DNA of 64,000 nt from UBA7672 sp963738625 (lineage in GTDB: Bacteria; Pseudomonadota; Alphaproteobacteria; Caulobacterales; Hyphomonadaceae): NCBI GenBank assembly GCA_963738625.1, contig CAVTXH010000002.1, forward strand, positions 372,001-436,000. Reading direction: 5' to 3'. The notes beneath the pieces are model-generated. The model had not been told where the DNA came from. It did no database searches and saw only the letters and a program-made list of their open reading frames with translations. The translations under genes and the position numbers were made by a program. This document shows, in pieces, positions 52,793-61,167 of the stretch (positions are counted from its first letter, which is position 1; the number at the start of each line of letters is the position of its first letter).

Positions 52793-53304
52793 TGGCGCAG
52801 CCTCCCAAGAGCAGCGGCCAGAATCCGAAAAACAAGACCCGGCGGGAGCTTGCGCGCAAGCTCGTCGCCGAAAACCGGCAGGCGCGCCGCAATTACGAGA
52901 TCATCGACACTCTGGAAGTCGGCGTCGTGCTGAGAGGCACAGAGGTCAAATCCCTGCGCGAAGGCCGAGCCAACATCGCCGAGGCGTACGCGCGCGAGGA
53001 AGACGGCCAGATCGTGATGATCAACTCCACCATCCCGATCTATCCGCCCGCCGCACAGAACAACCACGACCCCAACCGCAAGCGCGTGCTTCTCGTGAAG
53101 AAGCGCGAGTTCAACCGCCTGATGGGCGCCGTCGAGCGCGAAGGCCGCACGCTCGTGCCGCTCGAACTTTATTTCGGCTCGACCGGAATGGCCAAGATCA
53201 AGCTCGCCCTTGCCACCGGCCGCAAAGCTCCCGACAAACGCGATGTCGAGAAGAAGCGCGACTGGGACAGACAGAAGGGCAGGCTGCTGCGGGATCGCGG
53301 ATAG
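52792..53304 (+). CDS. smpB: SsrA-binding protein SmpB
   Basis: 170 residues. It carries tmRNA to stalled ribosomes. The conserved core is ENRQARRNYEIIDTLEVGVVLRGTEVKSLREG, INSTIPIYPPA and RKLLL-type KRVLLVKKREF, with the basic DKRDVEKKRDW-like C-terminal tail. ATG 52792 overlaps the dapA stop (TGATG). No tmRNA gene was found in the window. Confidence 0.97.
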   Translation: MAQPPKSSGQNPKNKTRRELARKLVAENRQARRNYEIIDTLEVGVVLRGTEVKSLREGRANIAEAYAREEDGQIVMINSTIPIYPPAAQNNHDPNRKRVLLVKKREFNRLMGAVEREGRTLVPLELYFGSTGMAKIKLALATGRKAPDKRDVEKKRDWDRQKGRLLRDRG

Positions 53305-53317
53305 GGCGCTGCCGGCC

Positions 53318-55603
53318 CTAGTCCACCGTCAGCGCCACGAACTCCCCCGGATGTCCCGCAAACCCGATCGGCACGATCAGGTATTGCTTGCCCTGCCATG
53401 AGTAGGTCATCGGAACTCCGGTGACCGCGCCGTCGAGCGTCGTCTCCCACACCACCGCTCCGGTTGCCTTGTCGAAGGCGCGGAACTTCTTGCCGCCTGA
53501 GCCGGGCGGGTCTTGCGGGAAGCCTTCGCCCATGAAGACGAGACTCTTGGTGACCAGAGGCCCGACGCGGCCCGGCACGCCAAGCGGAGGAAGATTGAGC
53601 CCCTTCAGCGCCGGGTGGTCGCGCGGCCCGTCGCCGTTCGCGACCGTCCACTTGATCTCGCCCTTGTTGAGATCGATCGCTACAAGCCGGCCATAGGGCG
53701 GCTTGAACAGCGGAAGTCCCTGCGGGCCTCTGACCGGCTCGTAGCGCTCGCGGGTATAGCCGGTGTCCGAACCAGCCGGCGAAGGCACCAGCGAGGCGAC
53801 GACCGGCGTGTGGGATGACGGCACATACAGCGTGCTCGTCTCCGGATCGAATGCGGCGCCGGGCCAGTTGGTGCCGCCATACGAGCCTGGCATATGGATC
53901 GAGCCCTTCTTGCCCGCGCCATTGCCCTGGCCCTGCACGACGATGGGATAGAACACCGGGCCGTAGGCGTATTGCTCCAGCATCTTCACCGCTTCCGCGC
54001 GAAGCTCGGGCGTGAAGTCGATCAGGTCGTCCACCGTGACGCCCAGCTGATCGTAAGCGAACGGCTTGCCCTGTCCGTTGAGCGGCATGGGCTGGGTCGG
54101 CGCATACCATTCGCCCGGCGCGTCGCCCTTCGGCACAGGACGCTCCTCGATCGGCCACACCGGCTTTCCGGTCTTGCGATCGAGCACGTAGAGCAGGGAC
54201 TGTTTCGAGGGCTGGGCGATTGCCTTGATCTTCTTGCCCTTCACCGTGATGTCGACCAGCACGGGCGCACACGGGAAGTCGTAATCCCACAGGCCATGAT
54301 GCACGCCCTGGAAGTGCCAGGCGCGCTTGCCCGTCCGCGCATCCAGCGCGACGATGCTCTCGGCGAACAGGTTGTCGCCCGGACGCTTGCCGCCATACCA
54401 GTCGTTGGTCGGCGTGGTCTCGGGCATGTAGACAAGCCCGAGCTCCTCGTCCGCGCTCATCGCGCCCCACACATTGGTGTGGCCGGTGTATTCCCAGGAC
54501 TTGTCCAGCCACGTCTCGTTGCCGGCTTCGCCCGGATGCGGGATGGAATGCCAGATCCACAGTTGCTTGCCGGTCTTCACATCGATGCCGCGCACATTGC
54601 CCGGTATCGCCGTCTTCAGCTGCGGCCCACGCGCCGCGTTGATGTCGTTCACAACCGAGCCGATGATGATGACGCCACGCACGATCACCGTCGGCCCGGT
54701 CCGCCAGGTGAAGCTGTCGCTGCGCTCCTGCCCCTTGCGAAGGTCGACTTGTCCCTTGTCGCCGAAGCTCTGGACGCGCTTGCCGGTCTTCGCATTCAGG
54801 GCCGTGAGATACCGACCGCCGACAAGCGCAATGATGCGCCCATCGCCGCCGTCCGCATAATAGGAGATGGCGCGCGTCGCGCCGCCAGTGCGTCGCGATG
54901 AATCATCCGCCGCAACGCCGTCTTCGGCGGCAACTGGATCCACATTCCACACCACCTTGCCGCTCGCCGCATCGAGCGCAGCGACGCCGCCGATCCCGGT
55001 GCTGAAATAGACCAGCCCGCCGATCATGAGCGGCGTCGTCTGATTGTTGCTGGAGGGAGGAGGTGCCTTCACGCCTGAGTCCCTTGGAACATCCGGCGTC
55101 AGCGACTGGCGCCAGGCGATGTGGAGGGTCCCGATCGTGTCCTTGTCGATCTGTTCGAGCGGCGAGTAACGCGCGCTGGCGTAGTTGCCGTTATAGGCGC
55201 GCCATTCAGCCGGCTTCGCGGCGGGAATCGGCTTTGCAGCTACCGCGGGGGCTGGGGCTGGCGCAGATGCCGCGGTCGAACTCGCCAGCGACGAAGCGGA
55301 CCCGCCCAGATGGCCGGCCAGCATCTGGACATCCGCCTTCGACAACCCCGCAGCCATCGGCGCCATGACGCCGCTCTCAAGAGCGCCGGCGATCTGCGCC
55401 GGCGACATCTGGGCGAGCATGGCTCGCGACGGCGCGCGTTCGATGCTCGGATCGTGGCACGCCGCGCAGCGGCTCTGGAACAGGGCCTCGGCCGGCGCCG
55501 GCGGCGCCTGCGCGATGGCGACGCCGCCAAGCAAGACTGCGGCAAGGCCGCTTGCAGCAACCAGCTTCATCCGGCCGCGATACGCCGCCGACTTCACACT
55601 CAT
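53318..55603 (-). CDS. PQQ-dependent dehydrogenase with N-terminal cytochrome c domain
   Basis: 761 residues; exported (signal LAAVLLGGVAIAQA). A heme c motif CAACH is at residues 46-50, with a Met ligand likely in the following segment. The remaining part is an eight-bladed PQQ propeller with W-motif repeats such as DAASGKVVWNVD, DAKTGKQLW-like DVKTGKQLWIWHS and KWTVANGDGPRDHPALKGLNLPP. It is thus an electron-donating quinohaemoprotein. The substrate is unknown. An internal Met at residue 12 is an alternative start. It ends 13 bases from smpB, with which it shares an inverted repeat over both stops. Divergent from paralog 3. Confidence 0.9.
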   Translation of the reverse strand: MSVKSAAYRGRMKLVAASGLAAVLLGGVAIAQAPPAPAEALFQSRCAACHDPSIERAPSRAMLAQMSPAQIAGALESGVMAPMAAGLSKADVQMLAGHLGGSASSLASSTAASAPAPAPAVAAKPIPAAKPAEWRAYNGNYASARYSPLEQIDKDTIGTLHIAWRQSLTPDVPRDSGVKAPPPSSNNQTTPLMIGGLVYFSTGIGGVAALDAASGKVVWNVDPVAAEDGVAADDSSRRTGGATRAISYYADGGDGRIIALVGGRYLTALNAKTGKRVQSFGDKGQVDLRKGQERSDSFTWRTGPTVIVRGVIIIGSVVNDINAARGPQLKTAIPGNVRGIDVKTGKQLWIWHSIPHPGEAGNETWLDKSWEYTGHTNVWGAMSADEELGLVYMPETTPTNDWYGGKRPGDNLFAESIVALDARTGKRAWHFQGVHHGLWDYDFPCAPVLVDITVKGKKIKAIAQPSKQSLLYVLDRKTGKPVWPIEERPVPKGDAPGEWYAPTQPMPLNGQGKPFAYDQLGVTVDDLIDFTPELRAEAVKMLEQYAYGPVFYPIVVQGQGNGAGKKGSIHMPGSYGGTNWPGAAFDPETSTLYVPSSHTPVVASLVPSPAGSDTGYTRERYEPVRGPQGLPLFKPPYGRLVAIDLNKGEIKWTVANGDGPRDHPALKGLNLPPLGVPGRVGPLVTKSLVFMGEGFPQDPPGSGGKKFRAFDKATGAVVWETTLDGAVTGVPMTYSWQGKQYLIVPIGFAGHPGEFVALTVD

Positions 55604-55873
55604 TCTGTCCTCCCCGTGCAGTCAGCCTTCGCTCCATCTTCAGACCGATGGAGTTCGTGCTTTCCGTCCATGTCGCGCGATCGTTTCGCCGCGCCTTTTG
55701 TGCAGAAGATATGAGCCAATCGTGCGGGCTTGTCATCGGGCGCCGCAAAGAGGCGCCGAGCCGAATCCGCCGGGGGAGGGCCTCCATTTCGGGGCGAGCA
55801 GCGATTGCGTCGGCTGGAACGCTCGCATAGGGGTTGCAGTGCGAGAATCATCGACGACATGCGGAGCTCGGAC

Positions 55874-56899
55874 ATGGCTGCGTTTGCAAGGTCTCTGGCT
55901 ATTGCGGCTCTGGCGACAGCTCTCGCCAGCCCGGCGCTCGCGCAGTCGTCGGCCAACCGGCCCAGCTTCGATGGCGTCTGGACCAACGCCTCCTCCACCA
56001 GGCTCGAGCGCCCGCAGAATTTCAGCCAGCTCATCGTTCCCGCGGACCAGGCGGACGCGATGGAGAGGGCTGCAGTCGAAGGCGCCAAGCGTGCAAACGC
56101 TCCCTCGGATCTCAGCAAGGGCGCGTTCAAGGACAGCAACAGCCAGGCCGGATATAATGCATTCTGGACCGACCCCGGCGTCAGCCTCATGAAAGTCCGC
56201 GGCGAAGCGCGGTCCTCCTACATCACCGATCCCGAAAACGGCCGTATCCCGTTCAAGGACCGCGCGAAGTCCCTGGCGCTGCCCATCCGCGAAGGCGTCG
56301 AATACCGGTCGGGCAAGGGCGCGTATGAGGGGCCGGAAGATCTGCCTCTTCGCGAGCGTTGCCTCATCGCGCAGAGCGACGGCGGCGGGCCGGTGATGCT
56401 GAACGGCCTCTACAACAACAATTACGGATTCCGCCTCACCTCCGGTCACCTCGTGATAGAGGTCGAGATGGTGCACGATGCGCGCGTCATCCCGATCTAC
56501 GCTTCCGCCGAAAAAGCGCGCGCCGCGCACAAACCCGCCGTCATCAAGCCGTGGCTGGGAGATTCAGTGGCGTGGTGGGAAGGCGACACGCTCGTCTCTG
56601 AAACCCGCAACGTCCATCCCGTGCAGGAATCGCGAACGTCGACGCCGCTGTCGCCCGAAGGCACGGTCACCGAACGCTTCACGCGGATCGGCGAGGGCGA
56701 ACTGCTCTATCAGTTCCGAGTCGATGATCCGGTGCACTACAGCCAGGCGTGGTCCGGCGAGTACGGCTTCAAACCTGCCAAAGGCGTGATCTACGAATAC
56801 GCCTGCCATGAAGGCAACTATTCCATCCCCGGCATTCTCGCAGGCGCGCGCCTCAAGGAAGCCGAAGCCGCGAAGGCAGTCAGCCGCTCCACGCGATAG
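55874..56899 (+). CDS. Exported protein of unknown function, paralog 3 of 3
   Basis: 341 residues from ATG 55874, opening a signal peptide (RSLAIAALATALASPALA); GGAG lies about eight bases upstream, and 55859 is an alternative. Blocks shared with the 3038 and 39493 genes are FDGVWTNAS, QAGYNAFWTDPG, GEARSSYITDPENGRIP, GPVMLNGLYNNNYG, VEMVHDARVIPI, WLGDSVAWWEGDTLVSET, TERFTRIG and YEYACHEGNYSI. It is nearest to paralog 1. Being divergent from the PQQ dehydrogenase suggests a joint role, which is an inference. Confidence 0.85.
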   Translation: MAAFARSLAIAALATALASPALAQSSANRPSFDGVWTNASSTRLERPQNFSQLIVPADQADAMERAAVEGAKRANAPSDLSKGAFKDSNSQAGYNAFWTDPGVSLMKVRGEARSSYITDPENGRIPFKDRAKSLALPIREGVEYRSGKGAYEGPEDLPLRERCLIAQSDGGGPVMLNGLYNNNYGFRLTSGHLVIEVEMVHDARVIPIYASAEKARAAHKPAVIKPWLGDSVAWWEGDTLVSETRNVHPVQESRTSTPLSPEGTVTERFTRIGEGELLYQFRVDDPVHYSQAWSGEYGFKPAKGVIYEYACHEGNYSIPGILAGARLKEAEAAKAVSRSTR

Positions 56900-56965
56900 G
56901 TCCTCAGGCGAGCGGGTCGAGACGGCGAGTAAGCCTTCGCGGGCCAGCCGTCAGCGCGCTGCTCC

Positions 56966-57895
56966 TTACAGCGCGACGGCGACGATGCGAAAGCCTATGT
57001 GATCGGCGCGGCGCTCCGGTTCGTACTTCAGCCGGAAGGCCGATCGGCACGCCCACCCTTCGTCGGACCAGCATCCGCCGCGACGCGACCGCGACAGGCT
57101 GCCGTCGCCATTGCGCGCCGCCGTGTCCCGCGCTGCCCACAGGTCAGGGTCTTTCCCGCCCGGATAGCGGGTGTGGAACCAGTCCCGGCACCAGTCGAAG
57201 ACGTTGCCGTGCATGTCGTGCACGCCCCAGGCGTTGGCGGGATAGGCGCCGACGCGCTCGGTATGTCCAAGTACGGGGCCAGCAGCAGCGCCGTTATAGG
57301 GCTTGTCGCCGCGGAAATTCGCCTGAAAGCTGCTGAGGCTGTCGCCGAAGCAAGTCGCGGTCGTCGTACCTGCCCGGCACGCATGCTCCCACTGCGCCTC
57401 GGTCGGTAGACGAATGGCCCAGGCCGCCGGCAAGTCGCCCGCGGCGCGCGCCAGGGCAGTGAGGCGATCGCAAAAGCTTTCAGCTTCGGGGAAGTTGACG
57501 TTGTACAGCGGAAAGTTGTCACCGGCGCCCGCGCTCAGGTCTCCGGGAAGTTGTCCCGCTGTCTCGCGCCATTGCGCCTGCGTGACCGAGAACTTGCCGA
57601 TCCAGAAGCCGCGGCTCAGCGTCACGTCGATCTGGTTCTCATCCGAACGGCGCTCGGGTTCTGTCGCCGGACTGCCCATCCGGAATCTCCCCGGCGGACA
57701 CCAGCACATGGCGATGCCGCCAAGGGCGTGCTGTTCGCCGCCGCGTGAGCCCGAGAAGGGGTCTGAAGCACGAGCCGTTGGTTCTTCCGCCGCCTGCTGA
57801 GGTGAAGAGCAGCCCTCAGAGAGCGCCAACGTACCGATGGTCACCGAACCTGTGCCGATCACCGTCCTGCGACTAAATCTCGAACCGTGGCTCAT
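56966..57895 (-). CDS. Formylglycine-generating-enzyme (SUMF1)-like Tat-exported protein
   Basis: 309 residues. A twin-arginine signal SRRTVIGTG is followed by a lipobox-like SEGC, so it is exported folded. The FGE-sulfatase domain is recognised by CPPGRFRMGS, IRLPTEAQWEHACRAG, NVFDWCRDW and RRGGCWSDEGWACRSAFR. The first of the two catalytic cysteines of true FGE is replaced by Asp in that last motif; the second is kept. It is therefore likely not a sulfatase-activating enzyme. No sulfatase gene is present nearby. Confidence 0.85.
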   Translation of the reverse strand: MSHGSRFSRRTVIGTGSVTIGTLALSEGCSSPQQAAEEPTARASDPFSGSRGGEQHALGGIAMCWCPPGRFRMGSPATEPERRSDENQIDVTLSRGFWIGKFSVTQAQWRETAGQLPGDLSAGAGDNFPLYNVNFPEAESFCDRLTALARAAGDLPAAWAIRLPTEAQWEHACRAGTTTATCFGDSLSSFQANFRGDKPYNGAAAGPVLGHTERVGAYPANAWGVHDMHGNVFDWCRDWFHTRYPGGKDPDLWAARDTAARNGDGSLSRSRRGGCWSDEGWACRSAFRLKYEPERRADHIGFRIVAVAL

Positions 57896-58416
57896 CGCAG
57901 CGCCTCCGCCGGACGCCTAGATAGCCTGGCTGCCGGTGAAACGGCAATTCCGTCTCACGCGACCCGTAGGGTCAGGGACGTTCATTCGCAACCACGTCGT
58001 CGATCGTCAGGACCGGCGCCGAAGTCCGCCATCTGGGTGGAGCGCAAATCTGTCGTCGTTTTTCCGGCCGGAGCGCAGCGCATTCCCCCGCTGTCATCCC
58101 GGGCGAAGGCGCGAAGCGCCGTAGACCCGGGACCCATGGACCTGCGAGTCCCGATGTTGGGAAATGGGTCCCGGATAGCGCTACGCGCTTCCGGGATGAC
58201 ACCTTGAGAGAAGCAAGCTCTCGATCGAGCGTCGGCGGCCTGTCGGGCAGTCGCCACACAGCGGCGAACATGTCGGCGACGTCGCAATACAACAGTGTTC
58301 TGAAGCGCCCCGCGAAAATCCCGCGAACGAATCCAGCGCTCTAGAAAATATCTGCACGAAAATCCGGGAAAGTTATCCTACAGCTCCAGGCCTCCCGCAT
58401 AATGCACTCGTCCTGA
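57896..58416. other. Gene-free stretch with a palindromic repeat
   Basis: About 520 bases after the divergently reading SUMF1-like gene. No reading frame has coding character. The only clear element is the palindromic repeat at 58092-58201. The 58202-58416 part is AT-richer in places (AGAAAATATCT, AAAGTTATCC) and may hold the promoter of the structured region that follows. Confidence 0.5.
58092..58201. repeat. Long imperfect palindrome with GTCATCCCGG ends
   Basis: The left end TGTCATCCCGG (58092) and right end CCGGGATGACA (58201) are inverted repeats, and interior arms CCCGGGACCCAT / ATGGGTCCCGG also pair, giving a long cruciform or hairpin. Ends of the type GTCATCCCGG...CCGGGATGAC are typical of dispersed palindromic repeats in alphaproteobacteria. 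No ORF inside. It may be a REP/MITE-like element. Confidence 0.75.
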
Positions 58417-58914
58417 CGGAGGGAGGTCTTGGAGACGTCCGAAACTCAAGACGTCAGGGCGTTGGTCGGCGTGGCGGTCGAGGCATCGGGACACGAAGAG
58501 CATGGCTCTTTCGAGTGCCGACGAGGAAGCCAGTTGCGACTGGGGCGCGGCCCAGCGGGTAAGTCCCCGCAGACCCGCATCCGGTTGCGAGGCGAAACGA
58601 ACCTCGAGACGCAGTGCCTCCGGGGACATGAAACCGGAGGGCCCAGGAAGGGCATCGGAGAGCCTTCCTGCACGATGGAACCGGCGACGTGGTGATGGAG
58701 CTAAGGCCCCTGGCGCACAAGCTGCCTGGTGAGCACGCGAACTCCTCGCAGACCTAGCCGGGGAAAACGACCGATGACGGGGCGCGTGAAGACGCGCATC
58801 AGCTGGCGGCAACGCCAGCACAGGCACTACCCACGGCGCTGACCCACGCGCCCCGCTCCCTCATGTCCAAAGAGGGAGAGAGCTACGGCATCCCGGACGG
58901 CGCGCGCCGGTCCG
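58417..58914 (+). ncRNA. Candidate structured non-coding RNA, unassigned
   Basis: About 500 bases without a credible gene but with a dense series of perfect stems: 58496-58510, 58530-58543 (loop TGCG), 58555-58578, 58588-58606, 58617-58640, 58644-58670, 58802-58819 (seven pairs closed by a GCAA tetraloop) and 58856-58878. A long-range stem of eleven perfect pairs joins 58778-58788 with 58845-58855. Loops are A-rich on the plus strand, pointing to a plus-strand RNA. A GC-rich hairpin at 58894-58914 precedes the next ORF by 29 bases. It does not match RNase P (no GAGGAAAGTCC) or tmRNA (no tag). Family unknown. Confidence 0.45.
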
Positions 58915-58942
58915 AACGAGAGATCACATCAGAGGACCAAGC

Positions 58943-59224
58943 ATGACCAATTTCAAGCAGAGCGGCTTCCGCGCGCTCAGGCACGCAGCCAAGGCAATCC
59001 AGCGCGGTGACCTCGACGACGCGTTTCGCTGGATGTTCATCGTCGACCGACTGGCGGCCACAGCCACGCGCGTATCGGATCTTCACGGCCACAGGCATCG
59101 CCCCCGGCCTTTGCCGCCCAGACCCGAGCCAACTCCGCCGTCGCCACCGCCCCCCGCCCGATCCCGCGCCAGGAAAGAGAAGGATCCGCGCGACGTCCCC
59201 GGCTATCGCAATCCGGTCGTCTAG
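58943..59224 (+). CDS. Orphan 93-residue protein with a proline-rich tail
   Basis: Starts at ATG 58943 with AGAGGA about seven bases upstream. The first 45 residues are helical and basic (KQSGFRALRHAAKAIQRGDLDDAFRWMFIVD). Residues about 50-78 are Pro/Arg/His-rich (HRHRPRPLPPRPEPTPPSPPPP) and the end is charged. No family is recognised. It directly follows the structured region 58417-58914, so it may be expressed with it. It converges with the dioxygenase. Confidence 0.6.
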   Translation: MTNFKQSGFRALRHAAKAIQRGDLDDAFRWMFIVDRLAATATRVSDLHGHRHRPRPLPPRPEPTPPSPPPPARSRARKEKDPRDVPGYRNPVV

Positions 59225-59290
59225 CGAATGCGGCGTCCAGCTGCCTGCGTCTGCAAGGACGCTCCAGCGCCATGAGCGCGCCGGCCGCGT

Positions 59291-60145
59291 CTACCGCACC
59301 TTGTCGCCGTTCACCGTCACGCGGCGCATATGTCTGCGATGCCCGTGATAGTCGTTCAGTGCGAAATGCCAGACGCAGCGATTGTCCCAGAAGGCGAGGG
59401 AGCCAGGGCGCCACCTGAACCGGCACGTGAAGGCCTCTCGCCGGCAGACCTCGAAGAGATATTCCAGCAGCGGACGGCTTTCCTTCTTCGTCCATCCCGC
59501 GAAGCGCAACGTGAAGGCGGGGTTCACATAAAGACCCTTGCGGCAGGTCTCGGGGTGCGTGCGCACCACGGGATGCTCATACTCCGGCACGTCGTCGCCG
59601 ACGACTTCGCTATCCATCGACGCACGCTTCTTCGACGATGCGCCCTGCGCGCCATACTCTTCGGCGGCGGAGTGGATCGCGCGCAGGCTCTCCAGCGTTT
59701 TCCGCAGTCCCGGCGACAGCGCATCCCAAGCCGCATACTGGCTCGCGAACAGCGTGTCGCCGCCGACTTCGGGAACCTCGATGGCGTGCAGGATCGACCC
59801 CAGCGCCGGCTCCTCGAGGAAGCTCATGTCCGAATGCCAGCCGCCGCCGAAGTTTATCTTCTCGCGCGGCTCCTTGATGATCTCGAGTATCTCGGGATAG
59901 CCCGCCATGCCCTTCACATAGGGATGCACGTTCAGCGTTCCCCAGCGCTTCCCAAAAGCGAGATGCTGCTCCGGCGTCAGCTTCTGGTCGCGGAAGAAGA
60001 TCACGTGGTGCTTCAGGAAAGCGGTGTGGATGTCGTCGAACTGCGCGTTGCTGAGCGGCTTCGAAAGATCGACGCCCTCGATCTCCGCGCCCAGCATCGG
60101 CGACAGCGGCTTCACGGTGATGGTCTTGTATTCGACAGCGGCCAT
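59291..60145 (-). CDS. TauD/TfdA family Fe(II)/2-oxoglutarate dioxygenase
   Basis: 284 residues from ATG 60145 (MAAVEYK); a longer frame to 60199 is less likely. The HxD motif is in GGGWHSDMSF, and the distal His and Arg are in WDNRCVWHFALNDY and HRRHMRRVTV, so the facial triad is complete. TauD-type enzymes release sulfite from alkylsulfonates or oxidise similar substrates; the substrate is unknown. No sulfonate transporter is nearby. Confidence 0.92.
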   Translation of the reverse strand: MAAVEYKTITVKPLSPMLGAEIEGVDLSKPLSNAQFDDIHTAFLKHHVIFFRDQKLTPEQHLAFGKRWGTLNVHPYVKGMAGYPEILEIIKEPREKINFGGGWHSDMSFLEEPALGSILHAIEVPEVGGDTLFASQYAAWDALSPGLRKTLESLRAIHSAAEEYGAQGASSKKRASMDSEVVGDDVPEYEHPVVRTHPETCRKGLYVNPAFTLRFAGWTKKESRPLLEYLFEVCRREAFTCRFRWRPGSLAFWDNRCVWHFALNDYHGHRRHMRRVTVNGDKVR

Positions 60146-60223
60146 GGGGGCTTTCCTCGGTGCTTGCCCGATAGAAAGCCGATTGCCCGCGCGCCGCAAG
60201 GCGCCGCTGGGAAAAGTGAGGGA

Positions 60224-61087
60224 TTAGCCTCGCCTAAGCAGGTCGGCGAACTCTGCCGGCGGCAGCGGTTTCGACAGGAAGAAGCCCTGCGCCTCATCGA
60301 CGCCCAGCCACTTCATGAAGTCCCACATCGCCTGCGTCTCGACGCCCTCGGCGACGACGCGCAGGCCAAGCTCCCGCGCCAGCTTCACACAGCTCACCAG
60401 CGCGGCCTTGGCGAAGGCTTCCTTCATGGCGTGCCGGGTAAAGCTGGGATCGATCTTGACCTCGGTGAAGGGGTACTGGCGCAACCGGTCGATGCTGGTC
60501 GTGCCGGCGCCAAAGTCGTCCACCGCCAGGCCGAAGCCCTTCGCGCGCAGAGCCGACATCGTCTCGAAAGCGCGCGCTCCATAGACGGCGTCGTGCCCCT
60601 CGGTGATCTCCAGCGTGAACTGGTTGCAGCGCAGGCCCGATTCCAGGATCACGCTGGTGATCTGATCAGCGAACTCCGGCCGGTTGAGCGAGACGGGGCT
60701 GATGTTGATGGCGCAGGGCAGGTCGGCGATCGCGTTGAAGGCGGCGACATGCTTTGCAACGCCGCGCGCCATTGCAAGCGTCAGCCCGTCGATGCGGTTG
60801 TTGCGCTCCGCCAGTTCGACATAGGGACCGGGCGCGACAAGGGACGCGCGCGGACCGGCGATGCGCGCCAGCGCTTCGGCGCCGGCGATGCGGCCTGTCT
60901 GCACCGAGACCTTGGCATGGAAAAAGGGATGCAGGCCGCCGCGCTCGATCGCGGCTTCCAGCAGGCTGAGATTTGGCGCCGGACCACGGCGCGTCGTGGA
61001 TGCTTCTTTGGAAGCGCTAGGCGACATCGCAGCGTACTCGCAACCAACCGTCTGGCCCTTCGAAAGGACCATGACCCGACGGTGCAA
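60224..61087 (-). CDS. EAL-domain c-di-GMP phosphodiesterase
   Basis: 287 residues: a short unfolded N-terminus, then a single EAL domain. The signature AEALARI, the metal-binding INISPVSL and LEITEG, DDFGAG, the catalytic Lys in VKIDPSF and EGVETQ are all conserved, so it should hydrolyse c-di-GMP to pGpG. No sensor domain is attached. Together with pleD at 20165 the window contains both synthesis and breakdown of c-di-GMP. The Met at residue 21 is an alternative start. Confidence 0.92.
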   Translation of the reverse strand: MHRRVMVLSKGQTVGCEYAAMSPSASKEASTTRRGPAPNLSLLEAAIERGGLHPFFHAKVSVQTGRIAGAEALARIAGPRASLVAPGPYVELAERNNRIDGLTLAMARGVAKHVAAFNAIADLPCAINISPVSLNRPEFADQITSVILESGLRCNQFTLEITEGHDAVYGARAFETMSALRAKGFGLAVDDFGAGTTSIDRLRQYPFTEVKIDPSFTRHAMKEAFAKAALVSCVKLARELGLRVVAEGVETQAMWDFMKWLGVDEAQGFFLSKPLPPAEFADLLRRG

Positions 61088-61167
61088 CTACGCCACAGGA
61101 ATCTCTCGAAACCGCTAACCCGCGCCGGTCAAACTGCGCGAATTGCACGGTTTCCAGAGTGCAAACG

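Noticed and set aside
58378..58827. 149-residue minus-strand open frame over the candidate RNA
   Set aside because: Composition is Arg/Ala/Pro/Ser-rich as in shadow frames of GC-rich DNA, there is no good ribosome binding site and no family. The stems and A-rich loops fit a plus-strand RNA better.
58417..58914. RNase P RNA, tmRNA or a group II intron
   Set aside because: The GAGGAAAGTCC and ACAGAA cores of RNase P, the tag-coding segment and tRNA-like ends of tmRNA, and a domain V hairpin were looked for and not found.
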